From Paenibacillus sp. NAIST15-1 (GTDB taxonomy: Bacteria; Bacillota; Bacilli; Paenibacillales; Paenibacillaceae): DNA of 64,000 bases. Under the pieces are notes generated by a model. It saw only the letters and a program-made list of their open reading frames with translations, was not told the DNA's origin and did no database searches. The stretch lies in NCBI RefSeq assembly GCF_001894745.1, contig NZ_BBYF01000014.1:1-64000 (forward strand). Direction: 5' to 3'. The position numbers and the translations under genes were made by a program. Below are positions 1 to 9,766 of the stretch, piece after piece. The first letter of the stretch is position 1. Each line of letters starts with the position of its first letter.

Positions 1-3
1 AAC

Positions 4-50
4 AAGGGGGCGTCCCAAATCTTTTTAGACTTTTGGGACACCCCCTTTCT
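4..50. terminator. Strong hairpin terminator at the left edge
   Basis: A 16-bp stem (4-19 with 32-47, one G-U pair) encloses a 12-nt loop. Short pyrimidine-rich flanks lie on both sides, so it could end a gene lying left of the window or the minus-strand marR operon. Confidence 0.7.
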
Positions 51-214
51 TGCCATTTCATTCGGAGCAACAAACGATTTACCTTCCAACTTAATTCATG
101 AGAATCCGGCAGGATTACAATTCATAGCAGATATTTATGCTGGACGGGTGTAGTTTCGGTTATATGAATAATTAGCATGCTCGATATTGCTATACGTAGT
201 TTACAGTTTACTTC

Positions 215-649
215 CTACTCCATATTTCCCGTCAGTGATTGATTTATCTTACCGCATAAGCTTGCCAGCTGTTGCAGCTCATCCTCACTGAGCCCATCAC
301 GAATTCGATTCATGACGCCATGGCGAGAGTAGGCTGCCTTCTGGAGGAAGGCGTGACCTTGTTCGGTGATTTCATGATACATATAGCGTCGATCTTGAGT
401 ATCGCGTGTTTGTGTAATCATGTTTTTATCGATAAGTTTCTTTGTTAATTTGGAAATCGCGGATAATGTCGTATGGATCGAATCTGCAAGCTCTCGAGTC
501 GTTTTTGCTCCATTCGTAGCAAGCAGGTCCAATATATTGTACTGCGCGGAAGTGATTCCTTCCACATTGAACCGATTATGCTCTGCGACCAGCTTGCATT
601 GGAGCATCGTAAATTCCTTTTCGAAATCGCAATTATTATGTTCGGTCAA
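215..649 (-). CDS. MarR-family transcriptional regulator
   Basis: 144-aa winged-helix regulator of MarR size. Residues about 30-100 carry the wHTH, with a recognition region followed by the typical wing motif (DTQDRR). The start is TTG at 649, preceded by AAAGGA about 10 nt upstream. It lies 67 bp downstream of the UvrA-like ATPase on the same strand, so the two are probably one transcript and the regulator probably controls it. MarR proteins usually respond to phenolics, antibiotics or oxidants; the ligand cannot be read from the sequence. Confidence 0.88.
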   Translation of the reverse strand: MTEHNNCDFEKEFTMLQCKLVAEHNRFNVEGITSAQYNILDLLATNGAKTTRELADSIHTTLSAISKLTKKLIDKNMITQTRDTQDRRYMYHEITEQGHAFLQKAAYSRHGVMNRIRDGLSEDELQQLASLCGKINQSLTGNME

Positions 650-716
650 TTTTTATCTCGTCCTTTCTACTCGCACCTTTTCGGGAACTTGGCACGCCAT
701 TTCCTATGGCTATATT

Positions 717-3227
717 TTATAGATAGGCCCCTATAATGGAGTCATTGCTGGATTTCAATGAATCGGGCGTACCGGTGGCGATTACGGTACCACCCTCTTG
801 CCCTCCTCCTGGGCCAAGCTCGATCACCCAATCCGAATTTGCGATAAGTTGGGTATTATGCTCGATTAGTAGAACCGAATCTCCGCGATCGACGAGCCGA
901 TTCAATACGGCAAGCAATTTGCTCGTATCCTGGTCATGCAATCCGACGGAAGGCTCATCCAATATGTACAGCGTGTGGCCGCTGCGGGCATTGGACAGTT
1001 CTGCTGCCAGCTTGACGCGCTGCGCCTCGCCTCCAGAGAATGTGCTGGATGGTTGCCCCATCCGTAAATATCCTAAGCCTATATCGCATAAGCAATCCAG
1101 CTTGGCTGCGATCTTCGGAATATCGCGGAACAGTTCTCTTGCTTGCTGGATGCTCATGCCTAATACATCGGCTATGGAATGTCCATGCCATTGCACAGAC
1201 AGTATTTTCTCACAATAACGCTTCCCGTGGCAAGTTGGACAAGGAATCAAGCGATCGGCCATAAAGTGCATCTGAACCTTAAGACTGCCCGTGCCTTTGC
1301 AGGATTCGCATCTTCCTCCAGCTACATTGAAGGAGAAATCAGAGGCTTTCAACCGCAAGCCTTGTCTAGAGGCCAATTCCTTGAACCATTCCCGAATGTC
1401 ATCGAATACCTTTGTATAGGTTGCAGCATTAGAACGGGACATTTTGCCCATCGCTTGCTGATCGACAACGACGAGATGCTGAATATGTTCTAAACCGCCA
1501 ATTCGGCTGGAAGCATTCGATGGCGAACCAATTGATTGCAACTGGGGAAGCAGTTCTTCCATGACCAGCGTGGACTTTCCGGAGCCCGACACGCCAGCAA
1601 TGGCGGTAATGATGCCCAGGGGAATGTCCACCGTAATATGCTTTAAGTTGTTTGCGTGTGCATCACGGATGGTCAATGTGCGGTTCCAGCTTCGAGCGGT
1701 TGAACGATGCCGATTCAGAGATTCACGAAGGCTTTGAGCCGTCATGGATTGCGGGTGATACAGCAACTCGTTAACCGTCCCTTGGAAGACAAGCTCTCCT
1801 CCAAGCTCTCCTGCGCCTGGGCCGATGTCCACTACATAATCGGCTTGTCGGATAATATCGATATCATGTTCAATGACAATTACGGTGTTGCCGAGAGAGG
1901 CCAGCTTACGTACCGAATGCATCACCTTGTCGGTATCCTGCGGGTGCAATCCTGTCGTAGGTTCATCAAGAACGCAGATCATGCCGCTCAAGTTCGAATT
2001 CAGCAAGGAGGCCAGCCGCATACGTTGCGCTTCTCCGCCAGACAGGCTAGAAAAGCTTCGATCTAGTGATAGATAGTTCAGTCCCGCATTCATGAGACTT
2101 CGCGTACGTTCCCGCAATTCCCTACAGATAGGCTGAGCCGATTCGACGTATCGATCAGGCAGAGCAGAAGGCAAGCCTTCAAGCCAATTCAGCAGTTGAG
2201 TTAGAGACATAGACATGAGATGGTGGATCGGCGTCCCGTTCACCAGGACGTACGAGCTTGTTGCATTCAACCGCGAACCGTGACAGGACTCGCAAGGAAC
2301 TGTACGGAGGAAGCGGGCGAATTCCAGCTGCGATTCCTCGTCATCGTCACCCTCGTAATATCGGCGCAATAGGCTATTCACTGCACCTTCATATTTGCCC
2401 TGCTTCATATTGGATGGGGCAGGGGCATCAGGGCGAAGCTCGCGAATGCGTGGATCATCCGTGCCGTACAGCAGCATGTGACGGACGATGTCTGGCAATT
2501 CGCCGATCGGCCGCTGAAGATCTTCCTCCTCCAGAGGAAGGCGATAATATTTGGCTGCACGCAGGAGAAGCGGGGCAAAGTGCCACAGGAATCCCTTTTT
2601 CCAAACTTGAATGCCTCCATCTTGAATCGACAAATCAGGACGTACAATTGCATCGAGAATGGGCTCTATTTGTTCACCTAGACCCGTACACGCCGGGCAC
2701 GCACCAAGCTGTGAATTGAAGGAAAAGTGAGCCATGGTTATATTTTCAACGGGTTGTCCGCAAGAAGGGCACGCATAGTGCTCCTGATGGGAATGTTCTT
2801 CCTCAGACAGACGAACAGGGGTCGTACGTATATCCGCATAACTGAACACTACTTGGCAATGCGGACAAGCACGTTCTCCAATTGCCGTATACAGCAAACG
2901 CAGATATGTATAAATCTCACTATATGTTCCAACGGTAGAGCGTCGGCTGAAGTTATGATGATGCTGACTAACGCTGACGATAGGGGACAGACCGTAGATG
3001 TCGTCATAATCCGGCCGCTGCACGTTGTCTGCTGCATGTCCGGAAGCACTAACAAATTTGCGCTCACCCTCTTGGACAAGTATGTTAAACAGCAGGGTTG
3101 ATTTCCCTGAACCAGATACACCGGTTACAACGGACAAATGATTGCGTGGAAAACGAACAGTGACATCCTTCAAGTTATGTTCCCGAGCCCCTTGAATGAC
3201 GATCCATTCGTGTGATGATGCAGTCAT
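717..3227 (-). CDS. UvrA-like ABC ATPase (excinuclease paralogue)
   Basis: 836-aa protein with the tandem-ABC layout of UvrA: Walker [10 protein letters not shown] at about 36-44, a Cys pair near 121-124, signature LSGGEAQ near 395 with LDEPTTGL after it, a second Walker A at about 545-553, a CxxC...CxxC zinc module at 640-666, and a second SGGEAQ near 731. It is about 100 aa shorter than housekeeping UvrA, so it belongs to the UvrA2/DrrC-like paralogues linked in some bacteria to tolerance of DNA-binding drugs. Pairing with marR fits an inducible resistance function (inference). Ribosome binding site AGGAGG lies just before the ATG. Confidence 0.88.
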   Translation of the reverse strand: MTASSHEWIVIQGAREHNLKDVTVRFPRNHLSVVTGVSGSGKSTLLFNILVQEGERKFVSASGHAADNVQRPDYDDIYGLSPIVSVSQHHHNFSRRSTVGTYSEIYTYLRLLYTAIGERACPHCQVVFSYADIRTTPVRLSEEEHSHQEHYACPSCGQPVENITMAHFSFNSQLGACPACTGLGEQIEPILDAIVRPDLSIQDGGIQVWKKGFLWHFAPLLLRAAKYYRLPLEEEDLQRPIGELPDIVRHMLLYGTDDPRIRELRPDAPAPSNMKQGKYEGAVNSLLRRYYEGDDDEESQLEFARFLRTVPCESCHGSRLNATSSYVLVNGTPIHHLMSMSLTQLLNWLEGLPSALPDRYVESAQPICRELRERTRSLMNAGLNYLSLDRSFSSLSGGEAQRMRLASLLNSNLSGMICVLDEPTTGLHPQDTDKVMHSVRKLASLGNTVIVIEHDIDIIRQADYVVDIGPGAGELGGELVFQGTVNELLYHPQSMTAQSLRESLNRHRSTARSWNRTLTIRDAHANNLKHITVDIPLGIITAIAGVSGSGKSTLVMEELLPQLQSIGSPSNASSRIGGLEHIQHLVVVDQQAMGKMSRSNAATYTKVFDDIREWFKELASRQGLRLKASDFSFNVAGGRCESCKGTGSLKVQMHFMADRLIPCPTCHGKRYCEKILSVQWHGHSIADVLGMSIQQARELFRDIPKIAAKLDCLCDIGLGYLRMGQPSSTFSGGEAQRVKLAAELSNARSGHTLYILDEPSVGLHDQDTSKLLAVLNRLVDRGDSVLLIEHNTQLIANSDWVIELGPGGGQEGGTVIATGTPDSLKSSNDSIIGAYL

Positions 3228-3397
3228 GTTAATTCCTCCTTATTATTTGAATAGTTCAATAGTTGATAGAGGAAACTATTGATTACAGAAATTAATATAG
3301 ACCTGTACGTAGAAGTTGTCAAATGGCGCTAGAATGAGACTCTGAGACTCATTACGCTGCGTGCATCTGCAATTAGTTGACCCAATGTTTTGTGTTA

Positions 3398-3443
3398 CGG
3401 AATAAAAAGAAAGGAGCCTGCTCGACTATTTTGGCGAGCAGGC
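3398..3443 (-). terminator. Terminator of nos
   Basis: A 9-bp GC-rich stem (3416-3424 with 3435-3443). Read on the minus strand it is followed by a TTTCTTTTT tract, directly after the NO synthase stop. Confidence 0.8.
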
Positions 3444-3469
3444 CCTTGTGAGAACAGAATAATTGATGA

Positions 3470-4579
3470 TCATGCTTCGTTAATATACGGTACAGATTGA
3501 TAATAGAAATTCGGATTCACAATCGTATTGTCGTAGCTTTGGTGGAAAATAGGCGTTGCGGCGGGTGACATCGGTGGAATCAGCCATGTCCAGTCGCCTG
3601 TATGAGCACGGTTACAACTTTGTTCCTGCTCCTGGAACTTAACGAATTGTTGTGCTGCCGTATGGTGGTCTACGATGCTAACACCCGCTTCCTTGAAGGA
3701 GTGAAGCACTGCGGTATTAAGCTCAACAAGAGCCCTGTCCTTCCACAGTGATGTATTCGACACCGTAGACAGCCCCATTTGCTCTGCGATGACTGGCAGC
3801 AAATTATATCGTCCTTCATCGGCCAAATTTCGTGCGCCGATTTCTGTTCCCATGTACCAGCCATTGAATGGCGCGGCAGGATAGGAGATGCCGCCGATTT
3901 CAAGGCGCATATCAGCAATAAGCGGCACGGCATACCATCGCAGCTGCAGCTCAGCAAACCATTCAAACTCGGGATGAATAAGCGGCACCTCTGTAACGGA
4001 GGACTTCGGTATCTCAAATACCTGTGGTGGGTTCGTACCTGTCTGAATGACAAGAGGCAGTACATCGAACGGTGTGTGTTCTCCCTGCCATCCAAGTGAT
4101 TCACATATTCGAGTAAATGGGAGCGAGTGTGGATCTCCCATGATGCCTTGGTTAGTCTCATAGCCGGCATAGCGAATCAACTGATGATTCCATATCCGAA
4201 CAGGATGCATTCCGTCTGGATGAGCAGGTGGAAAAATCGTGATTGCAGGACGTATCCGGCCATCATTTGTTGCGAAGTCAATATGTTGGACTAACGCGTC
4301 TGCGATCTGCTTACACTCGGTTATATGTCTGGCGTCAACCACATGCAAGGATGACCAGAACAAGCGGCCAATACAGCGATTGCTATTGCGCCAAGCCATC
4401 TTAGCTCCGTGAGTTAGTTCTTCTGCAGTATGCGAATAAGTGCCAGTATGTTCAATCTCGGAATGTATTTGTGATAAGCGCCCCTCTATGTCAGCAGGGA
4501 GCTTGCCGAGCTCTTGATAGCATTGCCTAATAAATGTTGAAGCTTCTTCTAGAAGCGTATGCTTCGCGTGTACATTCAT
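3470..4579 (-). CDS. nos: Nitric oxide synthase oxygenase
   Basis: 369-aa bacterial NOS, oxygenase domain only. The haem-thiolate Cys lies in [10 protein letters not shown] (Cys69), and the substrate-arginine Glu in the [13 protein letters not shown] block (Glu246). It converts L-arginine to citrulline and NO using a general cellular flavoprotein reductase, because bacterial enzymes lack the reductase domain. Length matches Bacillus NOS. It is monocistronic: its own terminator follows and the divergent WYL regulator gene begins 235 bp upstream. In Bacillus, NOS-derived NO protects against oxidants and antibiotics. Confidence 0.96.
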   Translation of the reverse strand: MNVHAKHTLLEEASTFIRQCYQELGKLPADIEGRLSQIHSEIEHTGTYSHTAEELTHGAKMAWRNSNRCIGRLFWSSLHVVDARHITECKQIADALVQHIDFATNDGRIRPAITIFPPAHPDGMHPVRIWNHQLIRYAGYETNQGIMGDPHSLPFTRICESLGWQGEHTPFDVLPLVIQTGTNPPQVFEIPKSSVTEVPLIHPEFEWFAELQLRWYAVPLIADMRLEIGGISYPAAPFNGWYMGTEIGARNLADEGRYNLLPVIAEQMGLSTVSNTSLWKDRALVELNTAVLHSFKEAGVSIVDHHTAAQQFVKFQEQEQSCNRAHTGDWTWLIPPMSPAATPIFHQSYDNTIVNPNFYYQSVPYINEA

Positions 4580-4734
4580 CTTCCGATGTCCTTCCTTGCG
4601 GCGTAAGCGCCGTAATGTGTCGGATTAACTATATCAAATTCTAACGGTTTGGTATGTACCATTGATGACGATGTCGATGAGATGTAACAATTTCAGCCGG
4701 GAAATCGTCGCAAAAATTTTGTTACCCGATCATA

Positions 4735-4774
4735 AATGGTGACATACAAGCTGTCACCATTCACATGATATAAT
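4735..4774 (+). promoter_or_regulatory. Promoter with 10-bp palindromic operator
   Basis: A perfect inverted repeat, AATGGTGACA at 4735-4744 and TGTCACCATT at 4752-4761, covers the -35 position. A consensus -10 TATAAT lies at 4769-4774. The following gene encodes a WYL regulator, so autoregulation is the simplest reading; it could also control the divergent nos gene. Confidence 0.65.
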
Positions 4775-4814
4775 CAGGTCAAACCGTGAAAATCATCCAG
4801 CTAAGGAGAAGCCA

Positions 4815-5789
4815 TTGAAACGAATCGATCGATTAGTTGCTATCATTATCGCCCTACAGCACCGTTCCGAAACGGCTCAATCGTTAGCAGAGAAATTCGA
4901 AGTCTCGCGCCGTACCATTATCCGTGACATGCAAGCATTGAGCGAGATGGGTATACCGTTATATGCGACAGCGGGTTCAAGCGGGGGCTATCGGTTAATG
5001 GATGGCTACATGCTCCAGCCGCTTCAATTATCGACCACAGAAGCATTAACCGTGCTCTTCGCGCTGCAAGGCATGACACAGCTTCCCGATTCACCATTCA
5101 ATCAGGAGCGTTGGACGGTCATGGACAAGCTGAAGCAGATCGTATCCAGTGAAGTGCTGACTGAGGTGGAACCGATGTTAGAGCGTGTCGAGCTGTCCGT
5201 ACCTACAAGAAACTACCGTGCTCCGGAGTTGAAGCAGCTGATTGCGCTTCTATCACAGGCGAAGCCCAAGTGGCTCCATATATTCTATCGTTCACAGAAG
5301 CATCAGCGTTGGTTGTATATCCAGCCGAAGCGGATATATTCGGCACATGGGTTCTGGTATTGTGAAGCCTATTCGTTAACACATGGTGAAGATCGATCAT
5401 TCCGTGTCGATCGTATGTCTCAAATCTCGATAGCCGAAGATGAAGATGTACGCACAGTACAGGGCAACGGGGACAACGGCAAGGGCAGCCAAATAAAGCG
5501 TAATCTAGAAGCCGTGAAAAAGGAAGACCCGATCCGAATCCGGGCAAAACTGACCTATCGCGGCATGCTGCTTGTCGAGCAAGATGAACATATTGGGGAA
5601 TTGGTGCATGAAACCGGTGAAGATGTGGGAGAGGTTGAGTTTAACTGTCCCCAGTCAGAATGGGAATGGGCACAGCGCTTCTTCTATGGCCTTGGCTTGG
5701 ATGCAGAGGTGTTGGAGCCTGTGGAATTGCGAGAAGCCATTTATAAGCATGCTCATCAGGTATGTGAGAGGTATAAGGGAACAAGGTAG
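4815..5789 (+). CDS. YafY-type HTH and WYL-domain regulator
   Basis: 324 aa. An N-terminal DeoR-like winged helix (about 1-60, with SRRTIIRDMQAL as recognition helix) is followed by a WYL ligand domain (about 145-225) and a WCX-like C-terminal part. The start is TTG at 4815, with AAGGAG seven bases upstream. WYL regulators sense nucleic-acid-derived or other small ligands and often respond to DNA damage. The next gene encodes an AlkZ-related protein and lies about 75 bp downstream on the same strand, which suggests a shared transcript. Confidence 0.9.
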   Translation: MKRIDRLVAIIIALQHRSETAQSLAEKFEVSRRTIIRDMQALSEMGIPLYATAGSSGGYRLMDGYMLQPLQLSTTEALTVLFALQGMTQLPDSPFNQERWTVMDKLKQIVSSEVLTEVEPMLERVELSVPTRNYRAPELKQLIALLSQAKPKWLHIFYRSQKHQRWLYIQPKRIYSAHGFWYCEAYSLTHGEDRSFRVDRMSQISIAEDEDVRTVQGNGDNGKGSQIKRNLEAVKKEDPIRIRAKLTYRGMLLVEQDEHIGELVHETGEDVGEVEFNCPQSEWEWAQRFFYGLGLDAEVLEPVELREAIYKHAHQVCERYKGTR

Positions 5790-5841
5790 GCCTTTAGGTT
5801 TCTTTTTGATACATAGCGTTTGGAACAGAGGAAGGAAGAAG

Positions 5842-5868
5842 ATGTTAGATCAGACGAAGAAGGGATGA
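5842..5868 (+). CDS. Eight-codon leader ORF overlapping the AlkZ-related gene
   Basis: ATG at 5842 follows a purine-rich AGGAAGGAAG ribosome site, encodes MLDQTKKG and stops at TGA 5866-5868. The stop overlaps ATG 5865 of the next gene as ATGA. It could deliver ribosomes to a gene lacking its own well-spaced ribosome site. It may also be fortuitous. Confidence 0.35.
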   Translation: MLDQTKKG

Positions 5869-6563
5869 GATCGAAGATGAGCGCGAATACGAATTTGATT
5901 CACAATTATAAAGAAGCAGTTGAGCTTATTCGCCAAGTGGGTATTCTGCCGCTGGCCAACCTCGCTCCCCATCATCCTTCACTTGCGGGTGTGACAGAAG
6001 AATCGGCATGGCATAGTGACACCGATGCGGATCCGTGGCGTTGGCGGGTTCAATTTCCTGGGGATGGGGTTGCTGCCTACGGCAAGTTCATCAAGAAGAA
6101 AGGGGTGTTTATCTCGCTGGAGTGGGTACCGATTGTCCGCTCCGTGCTTGGCGATACTCGTTCCGTCAAGGAACGGTATGCAGCAGGTGAGATGTCGCCG
6201 GAGGCGAAACTGTTGTATGGCATCATTGTTGAACATCCCGGTATCGATACGAGGCTGCTGCGAGTGAAGGCAGATATGAAATCCCCTGATCAGAAGAAGG
6301 CATTCGACAATGCGTTAAATGAGCTGCAGGGGACGATGGATATTGTCATCTCGGGTGTGACAGAACGGCGCAATAGTGCTGGCGAAGTGAACGGATGGAA
6401 TAGCACCTCCTATGAGACGATTGACCATTGGCTGGAGAATCTGGGTATCGAGACGTCAATGATATCTGTACAGGATGCGAAGGAACAGCTCTATGAACGT
6501 CTTGCTCGTTCTACGACTTCGGAAGCGTTAACTTATTTTAATAAAATCCTAAAGCTGCAATAA
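5865..6563 (+). CDS. AlkZ-related protein
   Basis: 232 aa from ATG 5865, resembling the AlkZ-related family of Bacillales (recognised from the DPWxWR, DGVAAYGKFIKKK and SGVTERRN blocks). AlkZ proper is a DNA glycosylase that unhooks alkylated or crosslinked bases; this relative is shorter and its activity is unproven. The frame is open back to TTG 5820, but no ribosome site precedes that codon. ATG 5865 is coupled to a short leader ORF and ATG 5877 is an alternative. Position after a WYL regulator fits a DNA-damage-related role (inference). Confidence 0.7.
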   Translation: MRSKMSANTNLIHNYKEAVELIRQVGILPLANLAPHHPSLAGVTEESAWHSDTDADPWRWRVQFPGDGVAAYGKFIKKKGVFISLEWVPIVRSVLGDTRSVKERYAAGEMSPEAKLLYGIIVEHPGIDTRLLRVKADMKSPDQKKAFDNALNELQGTMDIVISGVTERRNSAGEVNGWNSTSYETIDHWLENLGIETSMISVQDAKEQLYERLARSTTSEALTYFNKILKLQ

Positions 6564-6708
6564 ATCGTCCATCAATTTAATTTCATTAAATAAATGAGTC
6601 GATATGGACTGCGACGAGCAAATCGATGGAAGAAGGCAAGTGACGAAGCGAGAAAATGATATTCACGAAATATATTAATCACATTAAATAATAATGGAGT
6701 TGATAAAA

Positions 6709-7602
6709 ATGTTGAGTGTAGACAGCTTCAATCGCGCGCAGCGCTTTATTTACGAGAATGCGAGACTGCTCGACCGCAGACGTTTTGAATATCATTTCGG
6801 CCAAGGGAGCAAGGCAGCTGTTATCATGGCTCTTACAGGTTTTCAAAATGAGGATGGAGGATTCGGTCAAGCGCTGGAGCCTGATATTCGTTGTCCGCAT
6901 AGTCAGCCTGTACCGACAGAAGTAGCACTATCCATTATGCACGAGATTGATGAATATGACCGCAAGTTAATTGTTGGAATCGGCAGCTATTTGAAATCGG
7001 TTACAGTGGGCGACACTGGAGGATTCCCTCTTATTCAGACGTCAGCGAATGAATATCCACATGCGCCTTGGTGGACAGTCGCCGATGATCGTCAAGCCTC
7101 CATAAATCCTACGGGACATATTCTCGGGTATTTGATGAAGCAGCATACCGTTCCTGAGCTCACCCGAGAAGAATGGTTCCAGCAGGCTGAGCAGTTCATG
7201 TGGAATCAGCTAGAGGCAGCCGATAATGAAGGCTATCACAGCAATATACAATATATCTCCTTCTTAACTGGTCATCCGGATAAAGAACGAGCAGAGAGGG
7301 CATTGCAGAAGGTGAACGAATGGCTGCAGCTGCCAGGTGTCATTGAACGCAATACGAAGGCGGAAGGGTATGTTCATAAGGTGCTGGATTGGGCACCAAC
7401 GCGTCACAGCTACTGCGTACAATTTGTCACTGAGAAAGAAATCGAAGAGCATCTGCAATCCCTTGTGGAGGAGCAGCAGGAGGATGGCGGTTGGTCAATA
7501 AGCTGGCCGGCAGTGAGTCCAGCAGGCGAGATGGAATGGCGGGGATACGTAACCGTCAGTCGGCTGCTGACGTTGAAGTCATATGGATGGTTGCAACGCT
7601 AA
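6709..7602 (+). CDS. Prenyltransferase/squalene-cyclase-fold protein
   Basis: 297 aa. ATG 6709 is chosen because GGAG sits nine bases upstream; an in-frame ATG at 6694 has none. The sequence shows alpha/alpha-toroid repeat signatures of terpene-cyclase-like proteins (GFQNEDGGFGQALEPD near 45-60, GGW near 270). The DxDD motif of true cyclases is not evident, so a catalytic role is doubtful. Function unknown. It lies on the same strand as the flanking genes. Confidence 0.65.
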   Translation: MLSVDSFNRAQRFIYENARLLDRRRFEYHFGQGSKAAVIMALTGFQNEDGGFGQALEPDIRCPHSQPVPTEVALSIMHEIDEYDRKLIVGIGSYLKSVTVGDTGGFPLIQTSANEYPHAPWWTVADDRQASINPTGHILGYLMKQHTVPELTREEWFQQAEQFMWNQLEAADNEGYHSNIQYISFLTGHPDKERAERALQKVNEWLQLPGVIERNTKAEGYVHKVLDWAPTRHSYCVQFVTEKEIEEHLQSLVEEQQEDGGWSISWPAVSPAGEMEWRGYVTVSRLLTLKSYGWLQR

Positions 7603-7699
7603 CAATAGCGACGATAAGGCCAACTTCCAACAATTACGAAGTTATGCACAACATAGTGATTTTGTTGTTTTGTCTATGTCTACAAGGGGGAACTTGGAT

Positions 7700-8605
7700 T
7701 TGAGCAATATGCATCGAATTTTATGGTTTGATCAAGAAGTACGATCGAATCATTTTCCGAATTGTACTCAATTAGCACATCAATTCGAGCTGTCTACCAG
7801 ACAAGCCAATCGAGATATTGAATATATGGTCAACTCTCTTGGAGCTCCTCTTCAGTATGACGCCAAAAAAAGAGGCTATCGGTATACGGATGCGACATTT
7901 GCTTTGCCTAGCACGTATATTACGGAAGAATTAAGACGAACGCTAGCATTCTTGTCTCATCGTTATCAGGATTACAATTATGGCGGTTATGATGAATACC
8001 AAGCGAAATTGCCAATTATGCTGCAAATATCAGAATTGTTCCGTCGCTTGTCAGACGTTAATGAGCTGCAGTCTCAGCAAATTCCAGCTTATGAGATCAA
8101 TGTCGAGATCATTGACATAGCAAATCAACTAAGCATGGCCATTCAGAACAACCAAGTGCTTACCATTCAATATGACGGCATGGAAGGAGCAGAGACGTAT
8201 ACGTTTCACCCCTATAAGCTGTGCTACAAGCAATACGTCGATTACGTCATTGGATGGTGCGAGCAGGAGGAGGAGCAGAAGATGCTTCGCTTGGATCGAA
8301 TCATCCGAATGGAACGAGCAGCGGGAATATCTTGGCTAAATGGTGAACTGCCCTCTACCTTCGGTTCATCGAATCTTCCTATTCAGCCATTTACGGCAAT
8401 CATAGAGTTTATAGATAAGCCTTCGGAAGCATGGAGAGATTACAATCTTATGAAACGAGAAGATTCGGTGGTATTCGAGATCCAATTTTTCGATGTGTCC
8501 TTATTTATGTCAACAAGAGATTGGGCAAGGATTGTGAAACCGAAATGGCTGAAAGAGAAGGTAAAAGCAAGATGTGAACAAATAATGGGGATGCTTAGCG
8601 AATAG
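7700..8605 (+). CDS. HTH and WYL-domain regulator
   Basis: 301 aa from TTG 7700, nine bases after AAGGGGG; the frame is open farther upstream (7583) but overlaps the previous gene there without a ribosome site. An N-terminal winged helix with STRQANRDIEYM as recognition segment is followed by a WYL domain (about 140-210) and a C-terminal WCX-like region. This is the second WYL regulator within 4 kb and it is only distantly similar to the first. It is transcribed ahead of the tandem C39-like genes but separated from them by a terminator. Confidence 0.85.
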   Translation: MSNMHRILWFDQEVRSNHFPNCTQLAHQFELSTRQANRDIEYMVNSLGAPLQYDAKKRGYRYTDATFALPSTYITEELRRTLAFLSHRYQDYNYGGYDEYQAKLPIMLQISELFRRLSDVNELQSQQIPAYEINVEIIDIANQLSMAIQNNQVLTIQYDGMEGAETYTFHPYKLCYKQYVDYVIGWCEQEEEQKMLRLDRIIRMERAAGISWLNGELPSTFGSSNLPIQPFTAIIEFIDKPSEAWRDYNLMKREDSVVFEIQFFDVSLFMSTRDWARIVKPKWLKEKVKARCEQIMGMLSE

Positions 8606-8646
8606 GCGTAAATATAACAGGAAAGACAAAAAACAATACGAATTTT

Positions 8647-8680
8647 AAGGTATGACATTATATGTCGTACCTTCTTTACT
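8647..8680 (+). terminator. Terminator after the second WYL regulator
   Basis: A 12-bp stem (8647-8658 with 8662-8673, one G-U) with a 3-nt loop is followed by CTTT. Confidence 0.65.
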
Positions 8681-8718
8681 ATAATTGGATTATCGCGATA
8701 AGAGAGGAGCGGCCGCTC

Positions 8719-9729
8719 ATGAGTATAGGAACTACTCTATCTCTTTCTTTTCAAATTGAACATCGTTCTTACGTGGATGCCCTGCATGCTGTTCTCACGG
8801 GTGCTGGTCTGTACGAGGGTTCGAAATATATGCTAGGCGGAATGACAGGTCTATTATCTAAGTTTGTTATTCACAAGGAGTTATCAAGGAGCTCAGTTAC
8901 AGCGTACGGCAACTTGGGAGAAGAACATGGCAATGCGCTCCTTCGAATTGGGATTGAATCAAATCAATTTGCTTGGCATACGCGTCAACGTACGTTTGAA
9001 TTGGCGCAGCAGGAGTCGATACGTCATATTCAGCACAGCATCGATCGAGGAATAGGCGTCGTCTATTGGAAGCCTGAGTTTGCCGTGATTACGGGTTATG
9101 ACGATGAGGACGAAGTGTTCTTCTATCTAGACGGTTACTCGAAGGAACAACAAGTGCTGCTGTATCGGAATTTTGGCATCATCGATAATCCTACGCCATT
9201 CTGGTACTATCAAACGATTATTGGTGCAGTGGACATGCCGTACCAAGAAATCTACCGAGAGTCGCTAATTACAGCAGTTACAGATTGGGATACGCCGCAT
9301 CGAACTTTGCCGGATCTGGACTTTGCTGCAGGCTGTAAAGCATACGATTATATGATTGCCGCACTGTCTAGTCAACAATATCATCCGCATGGTAGCGCTT
9401 ATACCATTAGCTCTTATGCTGGTATCAAGCGTGACATGATGAAGTATTTGGCTTCTATCCAAGAAGAGGCTGGCATATCTGCAGAGGTTGTTCAACTTTA
9501 TCAACTTGTAGATGAGGCATTTCAAGTCATGAAAGCGACGGTTCAGAATGGTACGGGACATGAGCTGTGCATCCAATCAGACCATGTACCACAGCTAATC
9601 GAGCAGGCTCACCTTGCGATGGAACATGAACGAGCAGCGATTGAAATACTGCGCACTGAAATCGGTTACGAGGAAGTCATGCGTTCGCGTTCCAACAGTC
9701 TCCACTGGGGATCGGCGGCGCCAAGATAA
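8719..9729 (+). CDS. C39/BtrH-like protein, tandem paralogue 1
   Basis: 336 aa from ATG 8719, after GAGAGGAG; an earlier in-frame start at 8662 lies inside the upstream terminator. The N-terminal half resembles the papain-like fold of BtrH N-terminal or C39-like proteins, including the block GIGVVYWKPEFAVITGYDDE (about 114-133) and a following FFYLDGY strand. No cysteine is seen at the expected N-terminal active-site position (ALHAVLTGAGLY), so peptidase activity is unlikely. The C-terminal part is helical. It is clearly paralogous to the next gene. Function unknown. Confidence 0.6.
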   Translation: MSIGTTLSLSFQIEHRSYVDALHAVLTGAGLYEGSKYMLGGMTGLLSKFVIHKELSRSSVTAYGNLGEEHGNALLRIGIESNQFAWHTRQRTFELAQQESIRHIQHSIDRGIGVVYWKPEFAVITGYDDEDEVFFYLDGYSKEQQVLLYRNFGIIDNPTPFWYYQTIIGAVDMPYQEIYRESLITAVTDWDTPHRTLPDLDFAAGCKAYDYMIAALSSQQYHPHGSAYTISSYAGIKRDMMKYLASIQEEAGISAEVVQLYQLVDEAFQVMKATVQNGTGHELCIQSDHVPQLIEQAHLAMEHERAAIEILRTEIGYEEVMRSRSNSLHWGSAAPR

Positions 9730-9766
9730 TTGTGGTCAACAACTAAGAATAGGTGCAGGTGAAGAG

